Shown here: in pieces, positions 43,561 to 52,729 of the stretch | Layout: each line of letters opens with the position of its first letter | Position numbering within the stretch: the first letter of the stretch is position 1 | Origin: Fictibacillus phosphorivorans | Lineage (GTDB): Bacteria > Bacillota > Bacilli > Bacillales > Fictibacillaceae | DNA length: 64,000 nucleotides | Direction of reading: 5' to 3' | NCBI RefSeq assembly: GCF_001619875.1 | Contig: NZ_LRFC01000001.1 | Span: forward strand, 434,001-498,000 | Made by a program: the position numbers and the translations under genes | The notes under the pieces: model-generated | Seen by the model: the letters and a program-made list of their open reading frames with translations, nothing else | The model's database searches: none | Told to the model about the DNA's origin: nothing

Positions 43561-45387
43561 ATGTTAGCATTCATTAAAAGACTATTAATCGGGCGACCAC
43601 TAAAATCGGCCGAATTAGGGGAGCAAAAAATAAATAAAACAAAAGCTTTGGCAATATTGTCATCTGATGCTCTGTCATCCGTTGCCTATGGTCCGGAACA
43701 GATTTTGATTGTGCTCATAACCGTGGGGATGGCTGCGTTTTGGTATTCTATCCCTATTGCAATTGGGGTTTTATTTTTATTAACAGCACTCATTTTATCG
43801 TATAGACAGATTATTTATGCATATCCACATGGTGGTGGAGCTTATGTTGTTTCAAAAACAAACCTAGGCGTTAATCCCGGATTAGTTGCTGGAGGTTCAC
43901 TCCTCGTAGATTATATATTAACTGTTGCGGTTAGTGTGTCTGCAGGGACAGATGCGATAACGTCTGCTTTTCCGACTCTCCATGACTTTAATGTTGAAAT
44001 TGCGATTATGTTTGTAGTTTTTCTTACATTGTTGAACTTAAGAGGTGTTACCGAATCTGCTTCAATTCTTGCATATCCCGTTTATCTATTTGTATTGGCT
44101 TTATTTATCCTGATTGCTGTAGGAATTTATAACATTTTGACCGGAGAAGTGCCTCAAACCTTGCACACACCGATCGGAACGCCAGTCGCTGGTATATCCC
44201 TATTCATTCTACTTAGGGCGTTCGCTTCAGGAAGTTCTGCGCTGACAGGTGTTGAAGCCATCTCAAACGCGATTCCAAACTTTAAGCAGCCTGCACCAGT
44301 TAACGCAGCTAGAACGCTAATGATGATGGGTGGTCTACTAGCCATTTTATTCTCTGGTATTGTTACGTTAGCTTATTTCTATGGAATTGTTCCAAAAGCA
44401 GAGGTGACAGTTGTTTCCCAAATTGCAGAAGAAACCTTTGGGCGTAACTTTATGTATTTCTTTATTCAAGGCACAACAGCATTAATTTTGATTCTGGCAG
44501 CAAACACGGGGTATTCTGCGTTTCCGCTGCTCGCTGTTAACTTGGCAAAAGATAAGTTTATTCCAAGAATGTTCTTAGTTAGAGGAGATCGTCTAGGATA
44601 TTCGAACGGAATTATCATACTTGGGTTGGCCTCAATCCTTCTGATCGTGGCATTTCACGCTGAGACGGAACACCTCATCCCGCTATATGCCGTTGGCGTA
44701 TTCGTTCCGTTCACGCTGTCACAAACGGGGATGATGTTGAAATGGCTTAGAGAAAAACCCGATGGATGGGTTCCGAAATTTGTGATCAACACAACAGGTG
44801 CATTAATTAGTTTCATCGTTACCATGATGTTCTTTTTGACGAAGTTTTCACAAGTGTGGTCAATCCTTATATTCCTGCCGATCATCGTGCTCATTTTCCA
44901 TAGAATCAAAAAACATTATGACGCAGTGGGTGACCAATTAAGACTCACAACGTGTGAAAGATCACCAGACATAAAAGGGAATGTCATGATTCTGCCTGTT
45001 GCGGGAATCACTCATGTGGTGGAGAATTCCTTGAAATATGCAAAATCCTTAAACCCAGATCAAATCATTGCTGTTTATGTAGCATTTGAAAGGGAAGATG
45101 AGAGGAAGTTTGAAGAGAAATGGGAGAAATGGCAGCCTGATATCCGGCTTGTTACTTTGCACTCCCATTACAGAAGCATACTCGGACCACTCACGAAGTT
45201 CGTGGATACTGTCGCACACAAAGCAAAGGAAGGCGATTATCAAGTAACAGTTGTCATTCCACAATTCATTCCGAAAAAAGGTTGGCATAATATCTTGCAT
45301 AATCAATCAAGTCTGTTGATTCGTGCGTACTTGTTATACAAAAGAGACATCGTTATTACGACTGTTCCGTATCATTTGAAAAAGTAA
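43561..45387 (+). CDS. kimA: KimA potassium importer (APC superfamily)
   Basis: 608 aa. A ~12-helix APC-fold transporter (residues ~30-445: ALSSVAYGPEQIL, YPHGGGAYVVSKTNLG, FASGSSALTGVEAISNAIPN) with a cytoplasmic C-terminal domain of about 150 residues starting near LTTCERSPDIKGNVMIL. Its length and domain layout match B. subtilis KimA (YdaO), a high-affinity K+/H+ symporter. ATG 43561 follows CGGAGAGAGA. Regulation by the c-di-AMP riboswitch upstream fits: high K+ raises c-di-AMP, which shuts off uptake. Confidence 0.95.
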   Translation: MLAFIKRLLIGRPLKSAELGEQKINKTKALAILSSDALSSVAYGPEQILIVLITVGMAAFWYSIPIAIGVLFLLTALILSYRQIIYAYPHGGGAYVVSKTNLGVNPGLVAGGSLLVDYILTVAVSVSAGTDAITSAFPTLHDFNVEIAIMFVVFLTLLNLRGVTESASILAYPVYLFVLALFILIAVGIYNILTGEVPQTLHTPIGTPVAGISLFILLRAFASGSSALTGVEAISNAIPNFKQPAPVNAARTLMMMGGLLAILFSGIVTLAYFYGIVPKAEVTVVSQIAEETFGRNFMYFFIQGTTALILILAANTGYSAFPLLAVNLAKDKFIPRMFLVRGDRLGYSNGIIILGLASILLIVAFHAETEHLIPLYAVGVFVPFTLSQTGMMLKWLREKPDGWVPKFVINTTGALISFIVTMMFFLTKFSQVWSILIFLPIIVLIFHRIKKHYDAVGDQLRLTTCERSPDIKGNVMILPVAGITHVVENSLKYAKSLNPDQIIAVYVAFEREDERKFEEKWEKWQPDIRLVTLHSHYRSILGPLTKFVDTVAHKAKEGDYQVTVVIPQFIPKKGWHNILHNQSSLLIRAYLLYKRDIVITTVPYHLKK

Positions 45388-45399
45388 TTCGGGCACACA

Positions 45400-45436
45400 A
45401 AAAAACCGTGCAGCTTTAATCGCTGACACGGTTTTA
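45400..45436. terminator. Bidirectional terminator between kimA and the symporter gene
   Basis: Stem AACCGTG-CAGC / GCTG-ACACGGTT between convergent genes, with A-run left and TTTT right. Confidence 0.8.
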
Positions 45437-45445
45437 CATTAATTC

Positions 45446-46708
45446 TTAGCTTACTTCAGACTCATATTGTTGTGCTTTCATCGGATTAAATTTACCTTCC
45501 CATTTAGACATTACAACAGCTGCTAGTGAGTTACCTACAACGTTAACAGCTGTACGTGCCATATCAAGGATACGGTCAATTCCAGCAATAAAGGCTAATC
45601 CTTCAAGAGGAATACCTACAGAGCCCAGGGTTGCTAAAAGTACAACGAAGGATACACCTGGAACACCTGCGATACCTTTAGAAGTAACCATTAATACAAG
45701 CAATAACGATATTTGTTCAGCAATGGAAAGTTCTATTCCATACATTTGAGCGATGAAAAGAGCTGCAATGGCTTGGTACAGCGTGGATCCATCCAAATTA
45801 AACGAGTATCCTGTTGGGATTACGAAAGACGTAATCGCTTTCGGACATCCGAACTTCTCCATTTTTTCCATGAGTTTTGGCAATACTGTTTCTGAGCTGG
45901 CCGTTGAATAAGCTAAAATTAATTCGTCTTTTAAGATTTTGATCAACGTAAAAATGTTCACTTTAACCATTGCGGCGACTCCACCTAATACGACGATGAC
46001 GAAAAAGAACATAGCGCCATAAACGACTAGAACGAGTTTGCTCAATGGTATAAGAGACTCAACACCGAACTTTGAAACAGTTACACCGATTAGTGCAAAA
46101 ACACCAAAAGGAGCAAGCTTCATGATCTGGTTAGTGATATAGAACATCGCATCAGCCGTTCCTTGGAAAAAGGCTAAAACAGGCTTACCTTTATCACCAA
46201 TGGCTGCAATTCCTAAACCAAACAAAACGGAGAAGAAAATGATTGCGAGCATATCCCCTTTAGCTAAAGATTCAAATAGATTTGTGGGAACAATATTTAT
46301 GAATGTATCGGCGAATCCATGACTTTCGACAGATTCAGTCGTTTCGACATAGCTTGAGATATCACCTTTAGATAGTGATTTCATATCCACGCCTGCTCCT
46401 GGCTGGAAGATATTCGCTATAAATAGTCCGATTACAATAGCTAAAGTTGTAACGATTTCAAAATATAAAATGGTTTTTCCGCCAAGACGGCCTAACTGTT
46501 TAATATCTCCCACACTTGCAACACCAACGATCAGGCTGGAAATAACAATTGGTACTACAATCATTTTAATAAGTCGAATGAAAATGTCTCCGATAGGCTG
46601 CAGATACCCTTGGACTGTTTCGTTTCCATAGAATAAAGCACCGATTAGGATACCAAATGCTAGTCCGATAAGGATTTGCCAAGCTAAACTAATTCTCATT
46701 TTTTTCAT
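45446..46708 (-). CDS. Dicarboxylate/amino acid:cation symporter (GltP/GltT type)
   Basis: 420 aa with the DAACS family signature: TASSETVLPKLMEKMEKFG (serine-rich re-entrant loop HP1), FVIPTGYSFNLDGSTLYQA (TM7 NLDG motif), VTSKGIAGVPGVSFV (HP2) and IAGIDRILDMARTAVNVVGN (TM8 with substrate-binding Asp/Arg/Thr/Asn). It should import glutamate/aspartate with protons or sodium. In bacilli GltT and GltP are both of this type; I cannot choose. ATG 46708 follows CAGGTGATT. Divergent from an amino-acid permease. Confidence 0.95.
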   Translation of the reverse strand: MKKMRISLAWQILIGLAFGILIGALFYGNETVQGYLQPIGDIFIRLIKMIVVPIVISSLIVGVASVGDIKQLGRLGGKTILYFEIVTTLAIVIGLFIANIFQPGAGVDMKSLSKGDISSYVETTESVESHGFADTFINIVPTNLFESLAKGDMLAIIFFSVLFGLGIAAIGDKGKPVLAFFQGTADAMFYITNQIMKLAPFGVFALIGVTVSKFGVESLIPLSKLVLVVYGAMFFFVIVVLGGVAAMVKVNIFTLIKILKDELILAYSTASSETVLPKLMEKMEKFGCPKAITSFVIPTGYSFNLDGSTLYQAIAALFIAQMYGIELSIAEQISLLLVLMVTSKGIAGVPGVSFVVLLATLGSVGIPLEGLAFIAGIDRILDMARTAVNVVGNSLAAVVMSKWEGKFNPMKAQQYESEVS

Positions 46709-46925
46709 TTTGAATCACCTGCTTCTGTTTTTCTAAGATGATGTACACATGATAAACATTTTAGTTATCAAAATAAGTGTTTGTCAAATTAAAAAACTGG
46801 AAAGAATGTAAGTTCGATTCTTTTTATTTGAAATGTGAGAAAATTTTAATGTTTACAAAAAATTAAAATCCTTATAAAATAACTTATGTCTATTCGACTT
46901 ATATCGACAATCATTGGGAGGCCTT

Positions 46926-48305
46926 ATGAACTTATTTCGAAAGAAGTTATTAACCAATCAACATACAGATCAACCTTTAAATCGAGTACTTGGTGCCGTT
47001 GATTTAACGATGCTGGGTGTGGGTGCCATCATTGGAACCGGTGTATTCGTGCTTACTGGAGTAGCTGCTGCTAAATATGCAGGGCCAGCTCTCATTTTAT
47101 CGTTTATTATTGCCGGACTTGCCTGTGTGTTTGCTGCACTCTGTTATTCAGAATTCGCTTCCATGATTCCTCAATCAGGTAGTGCGTACACTTATAGTTA
47201 TGTGGCATTTGGTGAGATCTTTGCTTGGATTCTCGGGTGGGATCTCGTTTTGGAATATGGACTTGCATCATCCGCAGTTGCGAGCGGTTGGTCCGGGTAT
47301 TTTCAAAGCTTGTTAACGGGGTTTGGAATACACCTTCCAACCGCGATAACCAGTGCATTTAATCCGGAAAAAGGTACGTACATTGATTTGCCGGCAGTTA
47401 TGATTATCTTACTCGTGACACTACTGCTTTCAAGAGGTGTTAAAGAATCTGCGAAATTCAATGGAATCATGGTTATTGTAAAAGTTGCCGTTGTCCTTTT
47501 GTTCATCGCAGTAGGCGTTTGGTATGTAGAACCTGCTAACTGGCAGCCTTTTGTACCTTTTGGGTTCTCGGGTGTTGTTACAGGAGCAGCGGTTGTCGTA
47601 TTTGCCTACTTTGGGTTTGATGCTGTTTCCACAGCGGCGGAGGAAGTTAAAGATCCACAACGAAATTTGCCAATAGGTATCATCTCAGCATTGGCCATTT
47701 GTACAATCATCTATATCGCTGTTTCATTAATTCTTACAGGAATCGTTCCTTATGAACTGCTTAATGTAAAAGACCCTGTAGCGTTTGCCCTTCAATTTAT
47801 TGGTCAAGATTGGGCAGCCGGTTTTATCTCATTAGGGGCGATTGTCGGAATTACAACAGTTTTAATCGTTATGATGTTTGGACAGACTCGTTTGTTTTAC
47901 GCAATGAGCCGCGATGGACTTCTTCCAAGTAAACTTTCACAGGTTCATCCAAAGTCCAAAGTACCGCTTCCAAGTACTTGGACGACAGGGTTACTCGTCG
48001 CCTTATTTGCAGGATTTGTTCCATTAGACAAATTAGCTGAGCTGACAAGCATTGGGACGTTGTTTGCATTTGCTAGCGTTTCTCTTGGTGTTGCTGTTCT
48101 TCGAAAGACAAGACCAGACATCAAACGTGGTTTCAAAACACCATGGGTACCAGTCATTCCTGCATTAGCGATTATTTTCTGTGTATATCTCATGCTTCAG
48201 CTTTCTGCTTTTACGTGGAAAGGGTTTGTAATATGGCTTGTACTAGGGCTTGTTTTCTACTTTAGTTACGGATATCGCAACAGCAAGTTACATTCAACCA
48301 AATAG
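46926..48305 (+). CDS. APC-family amino acid permease (CAT type)
   Basis: 459 aa with about 12 hydrophobic segments. The first helix is GVGAIIGTGVFVLTGVAAAK, the substrate-binding GIGTG-type motif; FAYFGFDAVSTAAEEVKDPQ (TM6 with AEE/KDPQ) and GQTRLFYAMSRDGLLP are typical of cationic amino-acid transporter-like permeases such as Bacillus YhdG/YfnA. ATG 46926 follows TGGGAGG; TTG 46914 overlaps that site. Substrate not defined. A terminator follows at once. Confidence 0.93.
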   Translation: MNLFRKKLLTNQHTDQPLNRVLGAVDLTMLGVGAIIGTGVFVLTGVAAAKYAGPALILSFIIAGLACVFAALCYSEFASMIPQSGSAYTYSYVAFGEIFAWILGWDLVLEYGLASSAVASGWSGYFQSLLTGFGIHLPTAITSAFNPEKGTYIDLPAVMIILLVTLLLSRGVKESAKFNGIMVIVKVAVVLLFIAVGVWYVEPANWQPFVPFGFSGVVTGAAVVVFAYFGFDAVSTAAEEVKDPQRNLPIGIISALAICTIIYIAVSLILTGIVPYELLNVKDPVAFALQFIGQDWAAGFISLGAIVGITTVLIVMMFGQTRLFYAMSRDGLLPSKLSQVHPKSKVPLPSTWTTGLLVALFAGFVPLDKLAELTSIGTLFAFASVSLGVAVLRKTRPDIKRGFKTPWVPVIPALAIIFCVYLMLQLSAFTWKGFVIWLVLGLVFYFSYGYRNSKLHSTK

Positions 48306-48311
48306 TGTCAG

Positions 48312-48341
48312 AAAAAGCCACCTTATCAAGGTGGCTTTTTA
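48312..48341 (+). terminator. Terminator after the permease gene
   Basis: Stem AAAAGCCACCTT / AAGGTGGCTTTTT. Confidence 0.9.
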
Positions 48342-48412
48342 TGCTTTAACTTCTGATTTATTTAGAATTGTGGTAAAATTTTAAAAGACGTAAAGAAAGG
48401 GGGAGTAAGAAA

Positions 48413-48730
48413 TTGAAGAAATTTTTGGTATTGGTTTTATTTTTGGTAGTTGCGTTTACATCTCTTTTTCCAAACTACAATTTGGAAAACCTATTCACAC
48501 CTCAAAAATACGTTTATGAATTATCCTCTGCGTCAATCGATAAGTCAACGATTATTGGCGAATATCCAACCGAAAGTAAAAAGCTAATAAGTTCAGTTCA
48601 AGCATTTTTCGTCAGTCCTAAAATGCCATTTGAAGAACTACGTGAGAATCTAGTACTTCCAACGATTGATCCATTTAACACTAAGATATTACGTCTTACC
48701 CCCTTTAAATTTCAATCGAATTACCTCTAA
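48413..48730 (+). CDS. khtS: Small secreted/anchored protein, KhtS-like by position
   Basis: 105 aa with an N-terminal hydrophobic segment (KKFLVLVLFLVVAFTSLFPN) that may be a signal or anchor, and a ~80-residue outer part. It starts at TTG 48413 behind AAAGGGGGAG. It lies immediately before khtT and khtU, the place where B. subtilis carries khtS (yhaS), a similarly short gene. I assign the symbol from position and size; I did not compare sequences. Confidence 0.55.
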   Translation: MKKFLVLVLFLVVAFTSLFPNYNLENLFTPQKYVYELSSASIDKSTIIGEYPTESKKLISSVQAFFVSPKMPFEELRENLVLPTIDPFNTKILRLTPFKFQSNYL

Positions 48731-48872
48731 CTCTAACAATCCCTAAACCTTTTTTAAAAAGCCTTCGACAGATGGTTTATTTAGCTAAACCACTTATTTA
48801 TAGCACGTTTTGAAAAAATCGGTTTTCAAACGTTTATTTGTTGTGCAAAAAAACAGAAAAAAGGAGATAGGT

Positions 48873-49373
48873 ATGATAATTAAAGAAATAGAATTGCCTG
48901 GAATCGGAAGAAAATTTGAAATAGAGATTGCAAATGGAGATAAAGTGGTTGTGATTGTTCATGATGATGGGAGAAGAGAAATCTATCATTTTGATAAAAA
49001 CGACTACGAGGAAAGTTTGTCCTCGGTAACATTAAGCGACACAGAGTCTAGGCAATTTGCTGCCATCATTGGAGGGATGATCTATCGACCAAAAGCGTTA
49101 GAGACCATTGAGATGGCATTTGATGAACTCATGATCGAGTGGTATCGCATTGATACAAAAGCATTCAGTGTTGGGAAGACGATTGGTGAGCTGGATATCC
49201 GTCAGAAGTATGAGGTATCAGTCATAGCCATCCTTAAAGGAAATGAAAAGGTATTGAACCCAGGACCCGACACGATGATTGATGCTGGCGACATGATTGT
49301 TATTTCTGGAGAAAGATCAGGTGTTAAAAGAATCATCAGGGAAATGTTTTCAGCTGAGGTGAGCAGTGAATGA
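48873..49373 (+). CDS. khtT: KhtT, regulatory subunit of K+ efflux antiporter
   Basis: 166 aa. The N-terminal half contains ELPGIGRKFEIEIANGDKVV; the C-terminal half is an RCK_C (TrkA-C) domain with GKTIGELDIRQKYEVSVIAI, LNPGPDTMIDAGDMIVISGE. In B. subtilis KhtT binds c-di-AMP and gates KhtU. ATG 48873 follows AAGGAGATAGGT; the frame upstream lacks a site. It overlaps khtU by 4 nt, so the stoichiometry is likely coupled. Confidence 0.93.
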   Translation: MIIKEIELPGIGRKFEIEIANGDKVVVIVHDDGRREIYHFDKNDYEESLSSVTLSDTESRQFAAIIGGMIYRPKALETIEMAFDELMIEWYRIDTKAFSVGKTIGELDIRQKYEVSVIAILKGNEKVLNPGPDTMIDAGDMIVISGERSGVKRIIREMFSAEVSSE

Positions 49374-50599
49374 CAGGTCATCTTGTATTAGAAGTGGGTA
49401 CAGCACTGGTTATCATCGCATTTGCAGCACTGCTAGCTAACAAATTAAACTTTTCGATCATTCCATTTCTCATTATATTTGGAATGATTGTTGGACCGCA
49501 TGCTCCAGTTATTGGGGTTTTGGATTTTACGTTTATCAATAGCAACGAGATCATTACCTTCTTTGGCAGGATTGGTGTCTTGTTTCTATTGTTTTATCTC
49601 GGTTTAGAATTTTCGGTAGGTAAATTAGTACGCTCTGGAAAAAACATCGCTGTTGGCGGCAGCATCTATATTCTTATCAATTTTTCGTTAGGTTTGTTAT
49701 ACGCTTATATCTTAGGCTTTCCGCTTCTAGAGATTCTGATCATCGCTGGAATCATAACCATCTCTTCTAGTGCAATTGTAGCCAAGATCATCGTTGACCT
49801 AAGACGAACTGCTAATCCAGAAACAGAACTAATTCTGGGAATCATCATGTTTGAAGATATATTTCTAGCTGTCTATCTGTCCATTATCTCGGGGTTAGTT
49901 TTAGGAGATACGACTTCTATAATTGGCGTAACCAAATCTATTCTCATTGCGTTTAGCTATATGATTTTATTCTTTGTCATAGCGAGGACCTGTACGAAAC
50001 ATTTAAACAGGCTACTTAACATTACATCAAACGAAATCTTTATCATTGTGATTTTTGCTTCTTTGTTCTTTATTGCCGGGTTTTCAGAAACTATTCACGT
50101 AGCAGAAGCAATCGGTGCTCTTCTGTTAGGACTTGTCTTCTCAGAAACTGAACATAGTGAAAGAATCGAAAAAATGGTGATCCCATTTAGGGATTTCTTT
50201 GGAGCGATCTTCTTTTTCAGTTTTGGTTTAAGTATAGATCCGTTCACGTTAGGTGGTGCAGTTTGGCTAGCTTTAGGAGCTGTCGTTATTACAATCATAG
50301 GAAACTTTATAGCTGGTATGATTGCAGGCAGAAAAGCTGGTTTGTCTCATAAAGCTTCCTCCAACATTGGTCTGACCATTGTTTCCCGTGGAGAATTCTC
50401 TATTATTGTAGCAAACATTGGTATGGCTGGAGGATTGGCTTCTGTTTTAAAACCTTTTTCTGCATTATATGTATTGATTCTTGCTATATTAGGTCCCTTG
50501 CTTACTAAAGAATCGAAAAAAATATACATTTTTTTAAACGAGATTTTCAAATGGAAAACCGATGATAAGCCGTATTTTAAAAAGAAAATCAATGGATAA
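49370..50599 (+). CDS. khtU: KhtU, K+(NH4+)/H+ antiporter
   Basis: 409 aa, CPA2 (KefB/KefC-type) cation:proton antiporter fold with about 12 hydrophobic segments. Family signatures include IIFGMIVGPHAPVIGVLDF, FFGRIGVLFLLFYLGLEFSV, TISSSAIVAKIIVDLRRTAN and SRGEFSIIVANIG. Its length equals that of B. subtilis KhtU (YhaU). It should expel K+ when c-di-AMP-bound KhtT activates it. The ATG overlaps the khtT stop. A 41-codon ORF follows 12 nt later. Confidence 0.95.
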   Translation: MTGHLVLEVGTALVIIAFAALLANKLNFSIIPFLIIFGMIVGPHAPVIGVLDFTFINSNEIITFFGRIGVLFLLFYLGLEFSVGKLVRSGKNIAVGGSIYILINFSLGLLYAYILGFPLLEILIIAGIITISSSAIVAKIIVDLRRTANPETELILGIIMFEDIFLAVYLSIISGLVLGDTTSIIGVTKSILIAFSYMILFFVIARTCTKHLNRLLNITSNEIFIIVIFASLFFIAGFSETIHVAEAIGALLLGLVFSETEHSERIEKMVIPFRDFFGAIFFFSFGLSIDPFTLGGAVWLALGAVVITIIGNFIAGMIAGRKAGLSHKASSNIGLTIVSRGEFSIIVANIGMAGGLASVLKPFSALYVLILAILGPLLTKESKKIYIFLNEIFKWKTDDKPYFKKKING

Positions 50600-50611
50600 G
50601 GAGATTGGTTG

Positions 50612-50737
50612 ATGAAAGAAGTTATTTTGTTTATTATCATTACAATAGTGATGGTTTTATTGTTTACTCATTTTTATAATGATTTAATTCCTGATCATAA
50701 ATACCCGGAACTATTAAAATTTTTAAAGAATGTATAG
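50612..50737 (+). CDS. 41-aa single-pass membrane protein at the end of the kht operon
   Basis: MKEVILFIIITIVMVLLFTH forms one transmembrane helix, followed by FYNDLIPDHKYPELLKFLKN. ATG 50612 has AAGGAG about 10 nt upstream. The ORF lies 12 nt after khtU and a few nt before the operon terminator, so it is probably co-transcribed. It may be a small accessory subunit of the antiporter. Family not recognised. Confidence 0.6.
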   Translation: MKEVILFIIITIVMVLLFTHFYNDLIPDHKYPELLKFLKNV

Positions 50738-50741
50738 TAAT

Positions 50742-50775
50742 AAGCACAGCTTTTTTTAAAAGCTGTGCTTATTTC
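50742..50775 (+). terminator. Terminator of the kht operon
   Basis: Stem AAGCACAGCTTTT / AAAAGCTGTGCTT with a T-rich loop and weak T tail. Confidence 0.85.
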
Positions 50776-50820
50776 AATAGTAAATATATCTTTCATATAG
50801 TTCAGGTGATTATGGATGAC

Positions 50821-52233
50821 TTAGCGAGAGGTTTTTACTTGTTTATCGGTATATTTATTGAATACAGGATATACAACAAACCCTAAAAAGAACAGACCAA
50901 TACCTAATGTGAAGGTTTTGGCATCCGCTGTGCCTGAAATGATCACCCAACTCGAATAGATCAATGCGAGTGTTGCAATCGCTCCATCTAATACTCGAGA
51001 CCCTTTAATTTGATCATAGGTGTCACCTTTATAAACAAGTTTAAGAAAGTAAACAGCTGATATCAAATACGGAATTAAATAGGCAAGTGTAGCTGAAGTT
51101 GTTAAGAACAAGTACGCCTCACCAATCGTCCCTGATATTGTAGAGAAGATAAAGATCTGAGACATAATATTTGTAACAGCTAATGCGTTAACAGGACTTC
51201 CATTCTTATTCACTTTACCAAAAAAAGCCGGGAATACGCCTGATTTAGCTGCTTGGTACGGAACTTCGGAGCTTAATAGAATCCATCCAATGGTGGACCC
51301 AAACAACGAAATAACAGCTAATAGACCCATAAGAGATGCGCCTGTATTTCCGATTAATACGGATAATACATCAACAAATGGCTTGTCTGAAGTCATAAGA
51401 ACTTCTCGTGGCAAAACGTTCATCGTTAGTAAAGTTGTAATCATGTAGATGCTCAATGCAATAAGTAGTCCAATAATAGTAGCTTTTTTAACATCTCTTT
51501 GAGAAGAAGCTCTTCCTGATAATACAACAGCTGACTCTATACCAACGAATGCCCATAATGTTGCAATAGCAGCCATGTTAATTTGACTGCCAAGTCCATG
51601 AGATACACCTGTCTCGTCGACTACAGGAAAGTAAGCATCCGCAAACAAGGTGGATTCCACTGCGAATAGTGCAACGACAATGAATAACATAAATCCGATA
51701 ACTTTTGAAGCAGTTGCTACAAAATTAAGCTTACCTGCCCCGTTCATACTTTTAACGAGAATAAAATGCGTAAACCATAATAATAAAGTACAAACCGTAA
51801 ATGTAACTACTTTTCCTAGCGGTATTTCTTGGTTGAATACAGTCGCTATTACCTTTGTACTCTGCATCATAGGAAAAAATGTTGATAAATACCCTGCAAA
51901 ACTAGTGATAATGGCTACATTGCTTATCCAGTTCGCTACCCAATATCCCCAAACCATACTGAATCCTGCGACATTTCCCGCTTTCGGATTTGTAAACAGG
52001 GCTCTTGCATAACTTTGTGGACCGGCTGTTAATTCTGGTTTTCGAATAGACAACGAACCAAAAACGAGGGCAATCATTAATACCCCAAATCCAGTAACCG
52101 CCCAAGCAGCCGTAACTCCCAATGGACTAGCTGTTTGTGCTAATGTATTTGGAAGCATAAAGATACCGGATCCTACCATATTTCCAACGACAAACGCCGT
52201 TAAAAGCCATACACTCCAATTATTATTTTTCAT
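50821..52233 (-). CDS. APC-family amino acid permease, probably lysine-linked
   Basis: 470 aa with about 12-13 hydrophobic segments. The first helix GNMVGSGIFMLPNTLAQTAS carries the GSGIF motif of the basic amino acid/polyamine antiporter branch; WAFVGIESAVVLSGRASSQR is the TM6 region. ATG 52233 has AGGAGG about 10 nt upstream; an upstream in-frame ATG lies inside the riboswitch terminator and is not credible. The lysine riboswitch upstream implies that it imports, or exchanges, lysine and is repressed when lysine is abundant. Confidence 0.9.
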   Translation of the reverse strand: MKNNNWSVWLLTAFVVGNMVGSGIFMLPNTLAQTASPLGVTAAWAVTGFGVLMIALVFGSLSIRKPELTAGPQSYARALFTNPKAGNVAGFSMVWGYWVANWISNVAIITSFAGYLSTFFPMMQSTKVIATVFNQEIPLGKVVTFTVCTLLLWFTHFILVKSMNGAGKLNFVATASKVIGFMLFIVVALFAVESTLFADAYFPVVDETGVSHGLGSQINMAAIATLWAFVGIESAVVLSGRASSQRDVKKATIIGLLIALSIYMITTLLTMNVLPREVLMTSDKPFVDVLSVLIGNTGASLMGLLAVISLFGSTIGWILLSSEVPYQAAKSGVFPAFFGKVNKNGSPVNALAVTNIMSQIFIFSTISGTIGEAYLFLTTSATLAYLIPYLISAVYFLKLVYKGDTYDQIKGSRVLDGAIATLALIYSSWVIISGTADAKTFTLGIGLFFLGFVVYPVFNKYTDKQVKTSR

Positions 52234-52267
52234 GCTGTAACAACCTCCTGTTGATTTTATGCCAATA

Positions 52268-52302
52268 AAAAAAACACGTATGGTAACAGCCCATACGTGT
52301 TT
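52268..52302 (-). terminator. Lysine riboswitch terminator
   Basis: Perfect 11-bp stem AACACGTATGG / CCATACGTGTT; on the minus strand it is followed by eight T's. It sits between the aptamer and the permease start. Confidence 0.88.
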
Positions 52303-52320
52303 ATAATCAGCTTCCCACAT

Positions 52321-52505
52321 AATCCCTCATAGCTCAACGCAGAAAATTCTGCGACAGTTCTGCATTTGTTCAATGCAGCCCCAATGAATTTTTTAGTGGA
52401 TAAAACTCATTTCGGCATTAATTCCTTTCAAACGGTTGTCAACAGCACCACTTGCCTCGAACAGTTTACTCATAATTAATGCGACCTCTACCTCACCGAG
52501 ATTAA
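52321..52505 (-). promoter_or_regulatory. Lysine riboswitch (L-box)
   Basis: Read on the minus strand the leader contains the L-box blocks in order: GGTGAGGTAGAGGTCGCATT, TATGAGTA, TTGAAAGG, TTAATGCCGAAATGAG, GGGGCTGCATTGAACAAATG, AACTGTCGCAG and GCTATGAGGGA. This matches the consensus seen upstream of Bacillus lysC (GAGGTAGAGGTGCG..., GCCGAAG, CATTGAATAAATG, GGAGGGCTATC). Lysine binding should favour the terminator and lower permease expression. Confidence 0.9.
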
Positions 52506-52729
52506 TGTGAGGACTTATATTTAATTTCCATGTTGAAGCTTAGCAAAAAGAATAGGTTTTCGTCAATGGAAGGTAATGGGTAATTTGTTTGCAGTTATAT
52601 GGATTACGGTGCTTAATGTTAATTTCTCTTCTTTAGTAGGCCATCCAGTGCAACGTGGAAAAATAGTAATATCTATGCATAGTTTTGATGCTCTTCCATT
52701 TTTATACTAGAGACTAAGGAGGAGAAATC

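Noticed and set aside
52234-52320. N-terminal extension of the permease beginning MWEADYKHVW
   Set aside because: It is encoded by the riboswitch terminator region and has no ribosome binding site; ATG 52233 with AGGAGG is the credible start.
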